Shown here: positions 1 to 11,813 of the stretch, in pieces
Numbering within the stretch: position 1 is the stretch's first letter
How the letters are laid out: the number at the start of each line of letters is the position of its first letter
Source: Hypericum androsaemum
Lineage: Eukaryota; Streptophyta; Magnoliopsida; Malpighiales; Hypericaceae
NCBI GenBank assembly: GCA_963995505.1
Contig: OZ023184.1
Location: 7,022,308-7,086,307, forward strand
Length of the DNA: 64,000 bases
Direction of reading: 5' to 3'
The notes under the pieces: generated by a model
What the model was told of the DNA's origin: nothing
The model's input: the letters and a program-made list of their open reading frames with translations, nothing else
Databases searched by the model: none
Position numbers and translations under genes: made by a program

Positions 1-545
1 ATTGGTTTGCATATGTATAGATATTGGTTTACGTCTGTATTGTTATTGGGTAGAACTTGAATTGTTATTGGTAGGAGTATATACTGATATTGGTTTGCAT
101 ATGTACAGATATTGGTTTACGTCTGTGCTGCATTGCTTTTTTGTGTGTTTGTGTTTACGATACAATGAAGTACTCCCAAATCTTAATTGATAACATAATA
201 GCAAATTAATCATTTGATAATTGCAATATTCAACATTTAACAATACGCCATGGTCAAAACTAGTTTACTGGTTGATTCAAGTCTATGTCGTAACGATTCT
301 TCTCTTGTATTGTCAACCCAATGAGTATGTACTTATATTGGTTTCATTATGTACGGTTATTGGGTTTAAATCTATATTGGTCTTGGTTTGATACTGTTTT
401 GATATTAGTTTAAGTACTTTCTGATATTAGTCGTACTCTGTATTGATATTGGTTTGAACCTGCTATGATATTGGTTTGACCCTGCATCCATATTGGTTTG
501 AGTATATACTGATATTGGTTTGCATATGTACATATATTAGTTTAC
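1..545. repeat. Left-arm array of TATTGGTTTG-type repeats
   Basis: About 545 bases dominated by irregular units of 20-30 bases built on TATTGGTTTG, with spacers such as CATATGTA and ACGTCTGTA. It is the inverse-orientation counterpart of the AAACCAATA arrays at 1500-1790 and 3480-4300. It probably forms the subterminal repeats of the MULE, which in other elements are transposase-binding regions; that role is inference. Short frames here are low-complexity and not coding. Confidence 0.75.
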
Positions 546-685
546 TTAATAGCAAATTAAGCATGAGGTATGGAGATATAGGTTTTTTGTTGTACCAAGA
601 TTGAAAATAACATGAGGTTCAAATTTAAATAAATGACATAATGTTAACTTGTGCATAATCTTTTGGTCTTTACAATATTCCAAGT

Positions 686-3380
686 TTAAAAATAGTTTAG
701 TGGTCGATTCAAATCAATGTCCATGCCATTTTTATCTTGTATTGTCTGCTGGTTCGAGACGTCAGTATTAATGCTTTGTTGCTTCTGTTTTGTCTTCTGA
801 TGCTTTGCCATTGCTTTTTGTCGACCAACCTCATTGCTACTTTTCAATCTCTTTCTTGACTTGTTCAGATTTGCACGTTTCTTTATACATTTACCCCATG
901 CTTTGGATGCTATTTGGACATAATCATCTTGTTGTGCTTGAGGCGTTGGTGTACCTTGTAACAGAAATGTTAAAATATTTATTAAAAAGATGACAACAAA
1001 TAAAGTAACGATGTACAAATTCAAGTTATCGATGTTTACCTCGTAGAGTACAGTGTGAGAATTGATTAATTATAATGTTAACATTGCCGTCAACAATTTT
1101 GACAGCTTCTGGATCCATAGAAACGAGAGCTGCCAAATGATTCAACTTCCTTGTTAAATACTGGTAGTTTTGGGAAAATGTATTTTCTGGCTTAGGCTCA
1201 TCCATAGTTATCTCCATTCCTTTTTTTACCTTTATTGTCCACCGCTTCATCACATATTTCTCAGGCAATATTTTGAATTCATCGTAATCAATGAAGCTGC
1301 TCAGAGTTGTCATGACCTTCAGGATATGTCTGCAAAAAATTTCCAGGGTTTCATACATCTTACACGAACATGCAAGTAGCATTTTGGTCTTCTGAATTTT
1401 CACCAATCTTGAATCAATCCTATTTGAATTATTTTCACGCTTGAAAACAGTGTATTTTGAAACGCCCCCTACAGTGTAATATTTCAATGGTTAAAAAATA
1501 GTTTCATACTAATACAAGTCGCATACTAATACTAATGTTAAGTAAACAAATATCAATATACTTAAAAAAACTAATATCTATATAGCTGAAAATCAATAGA
1601 AGTGAAGCTGAAAACTAATATCAATTCAGTTCAAAACCAATAGGAACAAGGACTAAATTCAATATCGTTACGGACCAAAACCAATATCAAATCAACTCAA
1701 AACCAATATTGCTACAGCTAATTGGTTTTGGTTTGTAACCAATATCTATTAAGCTAAAACTAAAATCATATTAAAACCAGCATCAATTGAGAACCAAAGG
1801 GTATGGAAATTTTATTTTACCTGACAAAGGATTTTCATTTAAGACTTGTTCAATCTGGTAACGAAGAGATTCTTCATATTCATGTTGGAACTTCTGAAAT
1901 ATTCTATGAGTGTAGACCTCTGCTGACGTAACCAATGAGCTGGTACTGTGTCTGTTGTTTGCCAACTTATTCATGGTATCGAAATCTGCCTCCCTCTCTG
2001 CATGCCTTCTACCATTAACAAAGCTGTTAAAATGGGTGAAGAACTCAATGAGGTTGTAGTCAGATTGCAAGTACTTCCGTACATTACTGTTGCAAGATTT
2101 GATAAGTTGTGTCGTTACCATACCAGTAGTAAAATACTTCTTAACCCATGCTGATGACCATTGTGTTCGGTAATTATGTATATATTTCAACCATATGTAT
2201 CCTCGTTGGAAACAATCTTCTATCATCTTATTCCAGTAAAACTCAAATTCTTCTTCATCGTTAACATTATATATCAGATTTTTGAATGCTTGAGACACTT
2301 CGTTTGTGAATAGCTGACTAAGTCTTTTCTTCGCATTTTCTAGTATGTGCCAGGTACATAAAGCATAGTATGTACCTTTAAATTCCAAGCCTAATGCCTT
2401 ACCGATGGTGTTGGCTTGGTCTGTGAATATGGTCATTGGGGTCTTGTTATCCATGCAATCAAGGAATGTTCGGAATAGCCATTGAAAGGATTCAACTGTC
2501 TTGTCGTACATGAGAGCTGCTCCAAAAATATAAATCATGTGATGGTGATTGAAACTTACAAATAGAGCTGCAGAACCAAAATAACAATAATAAGTCCACA
2601 TACCAAAACATTGTCAAACCAATAGTAAGAATTAGATTCGAATTATACCTAATGGACGGTAATCTTTATTTGTTCTGTAAGTTGTGTCAAATGTAATTAC
2701 ATCGCCGAAGAGCTTGTAGTCCATCCGCATCCTATTGTCGGCCCAGAATATATTTGCTATTTGTTCGTCACTATCAACTTCAATCTCATAAAAAAAGATG
2801 GATTCTTATATACCTCAGATCTGAAATATTTTTGCAATGCTGTCGCTTCACTCAATTTTATCGTCCGTTGCCGTTGTGTGCCCAAATGGTTCTTCAAATC
2901 TATTGGGAGGAAACCAAGATTTTTCACACCTCTAGCAGCCATTGCCATTACCTCACAGGAAAATCTGTTCTTAATGCCAGCTTCATTATGCATTTTGGTA
3001 ATTTGTTCTTGAATTGAATTCATCTTTCGGTTAGATCTTAACATATAAGTGAACTGACTTGGGATTAGAGGATGGTTATGATGTACACTCCATTCCTTTA
3101 CGAAATAAACTAACTTTTTCGGTGAATAGTGGATGATGATCATAGCTTCACAATTTGTTCTTTCCTCAAGTCGTTTATATGATCGACCATTTTTCTGTTT
3201 AGGTTCATTAGACTTCTTTCGAAGACCCTCCTTGTTGCAAAGTAATCTGATGTAGTATATCTCCTTAGTCTTTTCACCATTCACTTTCCCCTTTTTATGG
3301 TAATCTTTCCTCACACTGAATCATTTTCTGTGTGCATAACTATAGTAAAAATTATGCACCTCTTCCACTGATTGAAATTC
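686..3380 (-). pseudogene. FAR1-related MULE transposase, disrupted
   Basis: Exons inferred on the minus strand: about 3380-2649 (FAR1 DNA-binding region and start of the transposase core), 2567-1821 (rest of the MULE domain, including FNHHH and CTWHILENA), 1468-1029 (SWIM zinc finger with the CxC...CxH pattern ACSCK...FCRH), and about 955-686 (lysine-rich tail). All three introns have GT-AG ends and preserve the frame. Two lesions break the product: an in-frame TGA at 3321-3323, where relatives have a glycine before FSVRKD, and a one-base shift at the A7 run 2790-2796. FAR1/FHY3 proteins are domesticated relatives, but the flanking arrays and the lesions favour a transposon copy over a host FRS gene. 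Confidence 0.8.
1500..1790. repeat. AAACCAATA-type repeats inside a transposase intron
   Basis: The intron between the MULE-domain and SWIM exons is largely built of the same degenerate unit (AAAACCAATATCAA with AAGCT-type spacers) as the right-arm array. Placement inside the transcription unit is unusual and suggests the array expanded internally. Confidence 0.65.
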
Positions 3381-3479
3381 TATTTTTTCCTACCGTTCAT
3401 TTTCTCCTATATCCTCAACTGTCTCCATTTCCTCTGCACAGTCCGTTGCAGTTCGTTGTATAACATCGGCAACTTGACA

Positions 3480-4300
3480 GTCACATAAAAACCGAGATTA
3501 ATTCTTGCAAACCAATATCAATTAATGAAAACCAACATCTATACAGTTTAAAATCAATACCACTTAAGCTACAAACCAGTATCAATAAAGCTGGAAACTA
3601 ATATTAATGATATTAAAAACCAATAAGACTAAACGTACAAATCTAATAATAATTAAGCTGAAAACTAGGATCAATTAAAATACTATACCTCTAGTTTGTT
3701 GATTACAATCGTCCTGTTGACAATCTTGACTATCGATTATTCCATTCATACTTCGTTCTGAATAAGATTTAAACCAATATCACTTTATATTTTAACCAAT
3801 TTTAATAAGGCTACAAACCAATATCACATAAGCTACAAACCACTATTGTTAAGGTGGAAAATTAATAATTAGAAAGCTAAAACCAATATCACTGAAGGTA
3901 TAAACCAATATCACAAAAGGTACAAACCAATATTAATAAAGATAAAAACCAACATCTATACAGTTAAAAATTAATATCAGTTAAGCTACAAATCAGTATC
4001 AATAAAGCTATAAACCAATATCAAGTCAGGTCAAAACCAGAATCAATTCAGGTGTAAACCAATCTCAATAAAGCTCAAAACTAATAATACTTCGAGATAA
4101 AACCAATATCAGTTAAGCTACAAACAAGTATCAATAAAGCTGTAAACCAATATCAAGTCAGGTCAAAACCAGAATCAATTCAGGTGTAAACCAATCTCAA
4201 TAAAGCTCAAAACCAATATTAATATAGCTCAAAATTAATAACACTTCGGGATAAAACCAGTATCAGTAAATCTGAAAACTAATAGCACTAAAAGTGAAAA
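3480..4300. repeat. Right-arm array of AAACCAATATCA repeats with a 132-bp higher-order unit
   Basis: Tens of irregular units of about 20 bases, AAACCAATATCA plus spacers such as ATAAAGCT or GTCAGGTC. Within it a composite block of about 132 bases is tandemly duplicated (about 3978-4109 and 4110-4241). Both copies contain the same unit order, with GTCAGGTC, CAATTCAGGTGT and CAATAAAGCT spacers. It belongs to the FAR1-type MULE. Confidence 0.8.
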
Positions 4301-4988
4301 CTAATTTCAATAAAACAGTTAACCAAATAAAGCTTTAAAACAAATAAGACAAACGTACCTTCAATAGATATTGGTACAAACCAAATATCAGACAAACATA
4401 CCTTCAAACGTACCTTTAAAAAAGATGTAGTTGACTCTGACTTTAAAATCAAATATACAAAGGGAACAAATAATAACAATAAAGGATAAAACCTATATCA
4501 TCGTTGAAGAGCTCCATGATTAAATACAGATCTTAACCGTCTTAAAAATTGGAGTTTATCGAAGGGTTAGTAAATAAACAAAATACACGTACCTTCAACA
4601 GAGGAGAGAAGTATGTGTAATTGAATTTGCGTACAATGCTAAAAATAGTAGAATAATATGCTCAACTTTTTTTTTCGTAACTTTCAAAGCCCTCCAATAA
4701 ATTTTTTTGTTATAGAGAATTCACTTTATTGATAAAGTGGCTGGTAGGGTTTTTGATATTGATATTGATAAGGTAAAGAGTCCTTCCTTACAGGAAGTTG
4801 AAAAGTCCTCCACGTTTATTGGTGGTTATTTCTACCTTTTTTGAATTTCTGTTTTATTTTTATTCCTCATTTTTTGTGAAGAGTAGTTTTCCAAAATTAA
4901 CCTTAAAGAACTTATTAATATCTAGCCTGCCACTCCATCTCCTTTAGTCCCCAAACTTGGGGACTATCTTTGTCCCCCCAAATCCACC
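4301..4988. other. MULE right subterminal and terminal region
   Basis: No gene. The repeat array thins out after about 4490. An AT-rich stretch follows, ending in TTTAGTCCCCAAACTTGGGG and GTCCCCCCAAATCCACC at 4945-4988. This is the reverse complement of the terminal segment also found at 50392-50445, and it is taken as the end of the element. Confidence 0.55.
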
Positions 4989-5076
4989 CCATATAAATTA
5001 GTCAACAATTTAGGGCCCACTCCCAGCCAGAAAGTTCCTCCACTATATGTTAGTGGCAACGGTTGGCGATAAAGAC

Positions 5077-5532
5077 CATTGTTTTAAAATACAGATTTTG
5101 GTACGGGCCATATTTTGTTCATTTTTTTAGTTTGGCCGATTTGACCGGTCCAACCACTGGTCGGATCGAACTTTTACTTAATTTTTAAATATTTTTTGAA
5201 TATTATGTAAACCAAATAGTCAAAATATATATTTCAAAATCTATATTTTAGAAATATCAACCAATTTATAACATATAAAGTCTATTTTTCTTTGTTGATT
5301 AAGAAAAATCGAGCATACGATTCGACTTTTTGTTTATTTTTTTGCTGATTTGGCTAAAATTCGGTCAGACTGGACAGTCTGATTCAAAAAACAGTACGAA
5401 CTGTCTGGTCCGACCAGATTTTGGGTGATCTGACCGGAGGCTATTTTTACCCCTAAAAATAGATCGCTCTGATGTCTGATTTATGGTCCGATCGATTAGA
5501 CCACCGATCGCACTGCATTTTTTATAACTATG
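5077..5532. mobile_element. Degenerate hAT-like MITE
   Basis: A 456-bp non-autonomous element. Ends are CATTGTTTTAAAATAC on the left and ATTTTTTATAACTATG on the right, imperfect inverted repeats. The flanks are an 8-bp near-perfect direct repeat, ATAAAGAC (5069-5076) and ATTAAGAC (5533-5540). The interior has GACCGGTC-rich inverted motifs like the two better copies at 43892-44774 and 44888-45475. An 8-bp duplication is the hAT hallmark. Confidence 0.65.
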
Positions 5533-5540
5533 ATTAAGAC

Positions 5541-8500
5541 TACACCATCCCCTCAAATTCATACACATAAGTTTACATTCAATTACAAGTGTACAAATAT
5601 TATTGAGATAATTTTTTTATATATACTTCGATAATATTTGACTCTAGACATTCACGAGAATTTATCCATCCTGGACGTTTCAATAGTTTTGAATATAATT
5701 AAGCGCGACATACATGAAACCATACATTTAAATCTGTTCAAGGAAATATTATAACTGACAACACAAATTTTTAAATAAACAAAGTTAAATTCTCGTTACA
5801 ACCTTTGCAAATTTCAAACTTGTATATGGAGAATTGTTTCAATTAATAAATAAATGATTTGAATTTAAGATAATAATTTCGTGGATATAACTCGATAATA
5901 TCGAGTCTAATGACAAGATAATAAAAAACGAGCTGTCAATTGTCCAGATGAATCCAAACAAGGCGAGCCAGACCATAACTAATTTTCCTCCATGATTTCT
6001 TTCTGCTTTGGCCGAACAATTGCAACGTCTCCTCAATGATCGTTCCAAAAAAAAAAGCAAATGGGACCGTTGTCGTCGCCGTCGGGATTCGGAGGTCGGG
6101 AATTGGAACATGTGTCGGGAAGCTTTTTTGTGTACGGATGAGGACCGCGTGGCCCAGGCTTTAGGTGGACCCATCCTAGAAAGTGCCGGACAGGTGAGGA
6201 GTGTGACTCAAGGAACCGGGCCCAGACCAAAAGAGGCGGAAGCCCACGTTGTAAAGTAGTTTAATAAAAAAAATCAATTTATTAAAGAGCATTTGAGTTA
6301 GCCGTACAAGATATAAGACGATTTGATGAATTTTTAAATTTTAAATCTTTGCACGGTATAATTTTAAGTATAAAAATTTATTTTTCAAAAAATTTTAAAT
6401 TTGGACCATTAAAATTTGCACCATCTTAAAATCTTATGGGAGAACTTTTCGATTTTTAGTGTAGAAAACAAACAAGAGCGGGGGTGCTACTCCCTCGCCG
6501 TTTCCGGCCACGTTTCTAATGGACCCCAATAGCATGTAGCTTGTGGAAAAGTTACGTTATCATATTGATAGAAATGTTTTGTTTTAAGCTGTGTGTATAT
6601 ATATATATATATTACAAAAATATTTGATTCTAAAGTTTGACCGTACTCAAATTTCGGTTATCGTAGTTACGTTCTCATCACTCGAATCAATTTATTTTTT
6701 TAATAAAATGGTATCTCCTTGATACATTTCCACCAAAACTGAGAGTAATTATCAGCCGGCGACCTAGTGGTTCTTGAACCAACCTCATTATTGCTTTTCT
6801 ATGGCTTCTTTTAGTCCTTCGCTTTCCCCTTTTCAGATTCCACTATTAATGTTCATGGTCAGCCTTTTCTCCTTTTTTTTAACTGCGAATATAAATAAAT
6901 CCCTCTCCCATGTTCCTCTGGACCCAAAAGTAGAAGAAAAAGAAGACCAATATACATGAAATGTATTTTATTTAAAATTTCCGGAAACGTGAAAATATAG
7001 GGTGCTGGCTTTCTTGGGAGACCTATAAGAAATGTAATTTAAAGAAAACATTAAAATGTATTTTTTTTATACCATCTTATATCCGAACACTCATCGTACT
7101 GATTAATCCATATTTTAATAGGATATAACTTTTTAAATGTGACAAAAATTTTTTAATAAATTGGTGCATTTCTAATGAATCAAATTTGTTATGTCATTAA
7201 GCTAAAATGTTAAAAGGTATATAGCCCAAACGAGACAAATTAATATTTTCCCCATGTGGAGGGGCAAATGGGGGCATGCGTGCGTCCCCACAAAAAGCAA
7301 GGAAAAATTGGTGGGAAACTAAACCCATAATGCCGTTGGTTTTGAGTTATTCCGACAACGAAGAAAAAGAGGAAATCCCTACTCCATTTTGGTTTTTTGG
7401 CACATGTTGTTGCTTATTGGCCCAAAATCAAGGAAACCCTCAGATATTTCTCGAATTTTCACACGGGAATAAAAATATTTATCATTGTGAAGACAAAAAA
7501 GTGGTGTATATGTATATATAAAATAGCAAAATAACATGTGAAATGGGAGAAAATATGATATTAGTTGTGTGTGGTTCGTTCGGCTATAAAACTTACATCT
7601 ACGAGCAAAACTGATCGTAGTATTAGTGTTCTATAAACAATTATCGTATCCAATGAATTCGTAACCTCGTACTCCTGTTTCTAAGAAATGAGTCATGTCA
7701 CAAATAGACATTAACTAGCAAATAATTTTGAGGAAAATCTTGTAAGAAGAGCTTACGGTGTGCATATCATCAACAACTGATACTAAAAAAATTATCAATA
7801 ATTCTTTCTTTCCACGAGAGCCCGTGAAGAAGAAGATATTACTGGGCCGAGGATTAGAGAAATGTCGATTGGGCCCTAACGTGATGAATGTTTCCAACTG
7901 ACAAAACTTAAGCCAAAAAGTATTGAAACGCAACAAAAATTTGGTATCCATGTCCAATTTGAAGATTTCAAATTCCAATCTTAAAAATAAAATAGTATTA
8001 AACTCTGGCAGGAAGAAGATAATGATTATGCTTTACACAAATATTGATTAGTTGAGTTAATAAATATTTTGTTATCAGATGATTTCGATAAAAAAAAGTA
8101 CCAATAAAATAATTTAGACTAACAAAAAGTAAATAAAATTTATTATAGAAAAATAATTTTGTGAGACCAAGTTAAATAAAAAATAAGTTAAAATCTTAGT
8201 GGTCGGGAGTATCAAATAAATCTTCTTTTCTTAGAAATATATTACACTAATTTGGGAGGAGCGAGCTAGAGGTTCAAAAAAAAAACATTTGGAGGGGAGC
8301 TAGATGTTCAAGTTAAAGAGTGGATAAACTCTTGAATTCTAATCCTTAAAAAAAGAGTTTAGACTTGGCGAATAGTACTCTTCAACTTTTAAATTCCAAT
8401 TTTTCTGAACCGACAAAAATTATAGTCAAAACACCTAGAAAGCATATGTATAATGTTTGGAGAAGAATTTAACCAATACTTCCCAAAAATTAAACTACTA

Positions 8501-8635
8501 ATTTAATTGATCCAATTTTCGTTTAATATTTGACATTGCTGAAACCACCCGCTTCTAGACCCAAAGTAGATAGATCCTCGCTAATATGACCACTTTCTAA
8601 TTCTATGGATCGATCCCATGTTTCAACAGCGACAA
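5541..8635. other. Intergenic, AT-rich
   Basis: About 3.1 kb with no convincing gene. Frames at 6008-6259, 6774-6959 and 7276-7521 have no recognisable domain, homologue or splice structure. A short TA microsatellite lies near 6596-6612. Confidence 0.6.
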
Positions 8636-9139
8636 TTATTCTTAGGGAAAAGTTTACTTTAGTACCCGTTGTATCACAGATTCTCACTTAGGTACTCTGT
8701 AGTTTAAAATGCATAGAATAGGTCCAACTTGTTTCAATTTTTATCAAAAATAGGTCCCCGGACAGCTCGAGTAGCTGCCTGCAATTTTTTTTCAAAACGA
8801 CACAGTTTGCTATCCCACATGGATTGCCACGTCATCAGTCATGGGATGAATTTTTATTGACATCGCTACTCTTAATTATCATTATAGTACCACATTTATT
8901 TATAAGTTAAAAAAAATCTCCCCTTCTCTCTTACCGTCTCTCTCCTCTATCCTTCTCCTATCTCCCCCTCATCGTCTCCTCTATGCGTCCTCCTCCATCA
9001 CCAAACGAACCCAATCATCTCGTGGGTTTGCATCCATTGAACCCAAAAGAATACACAAGAACAACGAGTAAGCAGAATCACGATCCAGAGACGAAAATCC
9101 ACCTCGCCTTCAAAAGCCCCAATCAATCAAAAACCCTAA

Positions 9140-9142
<3 letters not shown>

Positions 9143-9204
<62 letters not shown>
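9143..9204. repeat. Compound microsatellite (GA)n(TA)n
   Basis: About 18 GA dinucleotides (9143-9178) run straight into about 13 TA dinucleotides (9179-9204) inside MULE 1. Likely length-polymorphic. Confidence 0.95.
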
Positions 9205-9439
9205 GATTTTGGGGGAAGAGAGGATGATTATGAGGAGGAAGTGGAAGAGGCGACGGCTGCCAGGCTGTCACCGAGAACGTCGGGTCATCGTCGATGAATG
9301 CCCCAAAGTCTCCGATCCAGTTGGCATGTTCCGGTGACACCATTGTATTTGCTTCCCTCTTCGGAGTTCTGGGTTTTGGCCGGCACAACTCCCTAACTTT
9401 CAATTTTCCCAATTAGGAAAATTCTGCTAGAGAGAGAGA

Positions 9440-9693
9440 GAAGAACAACATCACCCCGCAGGACCAAGCGTCCGCCTTGGCCCCGTCGTACCCCTTCCTC
9501 GCAAAAACTCTGGCGCAGCGAACGCTGGCGTTCCACAAGCGGTACTCAGGTGGAGCCCCTCGCTGTCACAGCAAAGCGCGGAGAGGCCGAAGTCGGAGAC
9601 CTTGATCAACCTGGTGTCATCGATTAAAAGGTTCTGCGGCTTCACGTCTCGGTGAGTAATGTCATTCTAATGGCAGAAGCTGAGCGCGATTTC
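9440..9693 (-). pseudogene. Captured CIPK/SnRK3-type kinase fragment
   Basis: On the minus strand the reading [12 protein letters not shown] (catalytic loop), [10 protein letters not shown] (DFG motif) and [10 protein letters not shown] (APE motif) is the core of a CBL-interacting protein kinase. A different frame then continues with [15 protein letters not shown], the next conserved CIPK segment. The fragment therefore carries at least one frameshift between APE and KGYDGAK, plus an in-frame stop just upstream of the catalytic loop. Only about 80 codons survive, with no N-lobe, NAF motif or C-terminus. It lies between the TIRs of MULE 1, so it is a transduplicated and decayed gene piece. Confidence 0.8.
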
Positions 9694-9951
9694 ATTCTTA
9701 GCTTGATATTTACCTAATGCTACGTGAGAATCGAATCATCCTAGTCACTAGCGACTGAGCAGTCCACATAGGCGTCAAAACTACGTCGTTTTGACAAAAA
9801 AATTGCGGGCGGCTGCCTGGGCTGCCCGAGACTTGTTTCTGATAAAAATTGAAACAAGTTGGACCTGTTTTATGCGTTTTAAACCACAGGGTACCTGAGT
9901 GAGAATCTGTGATACTACAGAGTATTAAAGTAAACTTTTCCCTTATTCTTA

Positions 9952-10674
9952 TTACAAAAGCTTCTTTCTGTTTTTTACTATATATATGTTAGGTTTTTCT
10001 AACGTTTCAAAAACAAAAATAGACCATAGGAGAACGACGCACGCCAGCTTGATCCCATTATCTTGACCTTCACCTAAACGTAGCCATTAGCTGCACGCTG
10101 GTTTTTGCTTTTGCTTGGGAGTAATGTACACATTTTTTTTCTTAAAAAAAAGATTAAACGTTGTTGATTTACAATATTTGAATTTGAGACATCTGGTTAA
10201 ACAAAAATAATTCTCTAGCTTTAACCTTATCATATTAAGTGTTTGATGATGAGTTTAAATTTAGACGGTAGGATTGTGAAAATGATCAAACAATGACATC
10301 AATGGAGACCGAATGGAGTGAATATTATGATGATGCAAGGTGAGGATAATAATTTTATGCAACAGTCAACGGAAGTGTTAATATCCTCAATTATCCCATA
10401 TTTCCGTTGAAATTTTGTGAATTTATAGAATTAAAGGTTTTGTGTTTATAATCGAACATTGACCAATTGATCAAAGTTGCTAGAAGTCTTGACATACAAC
10501 CTTATCCATTGCGATATGCGCGTTTCTGGAAGGTCTTACACTCTTAATACGGTAGAATATATAACTCGGTACTTATTTGCCATTGGTATTTAATCTAAGT
10601 TTAGCCAAAATATGATTTTCGACATTTTGTCAAAGTTGCGGATATATATGTTACGGATGAAAATCAAGAGTTAA
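9952..10674. other. Intergenic between MULE 1 and MULE 2
   Basis: About 720 AT-rich bases with no gene or clear repeat. Confidence 0.6.
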
Positions 10675-11281
10675 TATATTAAAGGGAAAAGTCCACATAA
10701 GTACCCTGTGGTATCTCCGATTATCACTTGAGTACCCTGTGGTTTAAAAACGATAGAACCGGTCCAACTTTTTCCAATTTCTCTCACTTAAGTCTACCCA
10801 ACCCGGTTCAACCATTTTTTGTCAAAACGACGTCGACTGGGCACATACGTGGACTGCCACGTCACTCATTTTGTATTAAGTTGTTGTTGACGTGACAATG
10901 GGAAAATTACCATATTAGTACCTAACAAACAAATCTCTTATTCTCTCTCTTCGTTCATCTTCAACCTCCCATCTCCCAATCCTCCCCGTCTTCAACTTCC
11001 ACTCAACAAACAAAACACTCAATATCAAACACCCAAAACCCAGAAATATGAATTCCCCATCTCAACCAAATATAACGACAATGGACAAGAATAGTACCTC
11101 CTCTCATTGATGCCTCCTCTCAATTTTTTCCCATTCTCTAACCTCGTCAACAGCAACCAAGAACAAAATTAAAACCAAAACCTAAAAAATTACTCACGGA
11201 CAAGAAATGGACAACAAATTAAACCCAGAAAACTCAGATCGAACGGCGGCCTTCTTGAATGTCGAGGTGAGCACAACCGCC

Positions 11282-11350
11282 AGAATCGAGGCCTCCCTCG
11301 TCGCGCCGAAATCGAGGCCTCCCTCGTTGCGCCGCCATCGAGGCCTCCCA
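11282..11350. repeat. Three tandem copies of a unit of about 25 bp in MULE 2
   Basis: AATCGAGGCCTCCCTCGT plus a GCGCCG-type spacer occurs three times in succession, with the last copy diverged. Confidence 0.8.
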
Positions 11351-11782
11351 CTGTGCTCCCTCCGCCGACGACCTTCTTCGTCGAGCTGCCTCGCCCTCGC
11401 AAAAACAGAGAAAATGAAGAGGACAGAGAAGACAAAGAGGTTTCAGATCCTCACCCTCGCTCGATTGATGCCGCCTCGTCCCCTTCGGGTTCAGCCTCAT
11501 CCCCATTGGTTTTTCACCGCCTTCCAGAAACCTCTGCGAGATGGACGGCCAGATTTCACCGCCGCAGCCCCTCCCTTACTTTACCGCTTCCTTCTACGTC
11601 CCTCCCTGTAAGTTCAAGTTCCCACCCCTCCCCGAACTCATATTTACCATTTTGCTGGGGGTTGAGGCTCGAAATCTCCATCCCTTGCGATGTCGAGGCT
11701 ACCAGGAGGGGCCTTTTTGGCCTTTTGACGGCGAAAGTGGAAGGAGGGAGGAGATTAGGGCTGATTGGGTGTGGGACTCGCA

Positions 11783-11811
<29 letters not shown>
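11783..11811. repeat. Uninterrupted run of 29 G
   Basis: A poly-G tract in the interior of MULE 2, followed by a purine-rich GAGAGA/GGAGGA stretch to about 11870. It could form G-quadruplexes, and its true length is uncertain in any assembly. Confidence 0.9.

Positions 11812-11813
<2 letters not shown>

Larger units (their letters stand above)
1..4988 (-). mobile_element. FAR1-type Mutator-like element (MULE), left end outside window
   Basis: A remnant of an autonomous-type MULE. The minus strand encodes, in order, a FAR1-like DNA-binding region, a MULE transposase core, a SWIM zinc finger and a basic tail. Both flanks are arrays of a short degenerate repeat. The left flank reads TATTGGTTT on the plus strand and the right flank reads AAACCAATA, so the arms are inverted relative to each other. 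The putative right end at about 4988, read on the minus strand, is GGTGGATTTGGGGGGAC followed by a small GGGGAC/GTCCCC hairpin. The same layout is seen at the ends of the elements at 24151-24328 and 50392-50687. The left end and target duplication lie outside the window, so the size is unknown. The transposase frame is broken, so this copy is probably inactive. Confidence 0.75.
8645..9942. mobile_element. Long-TIR MULE 1 carrying a CIPK fragment (Pack-MULE-like)
   Basis: A 1298-bp non-autonomous element. Its terminal inverted repeats of about 170 bp start GGGAAAAGTTTACTTTAGTA and end with the complement. The flanks are a perfect 9-bp direct repeat, TTATTCTTA, at 8636-8644 and 9943-9951; a 9-bp duplication is diagnostic of Mutator-like elements. 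The interior holds a protein-kinase gene fragment (9440-9693) and GA/TA microsatellites. There is no transposase, so mobilisation would be in trans. Confidence 0.9.

Noticed and set aside
686..3380. Domesticated FAR1/FRS host gene
   Set aside because: In-frame TGA, homopolymer frameshift and flanking inverted repeat arrays fit a decayed transposon better.
3480..4300. Regularly spaced short repeats resembling a CRISPR array
   Set aside because: Units are degenerate and spacers are themselves repeated; the locus is plant nuclear DNA and the array belongs to a MULE.
6008..6259. 83-codon frame with a basic N-terminus
   Set aside because: No domain, no splice or promoter context, and overlapping antisense frames of similar length.
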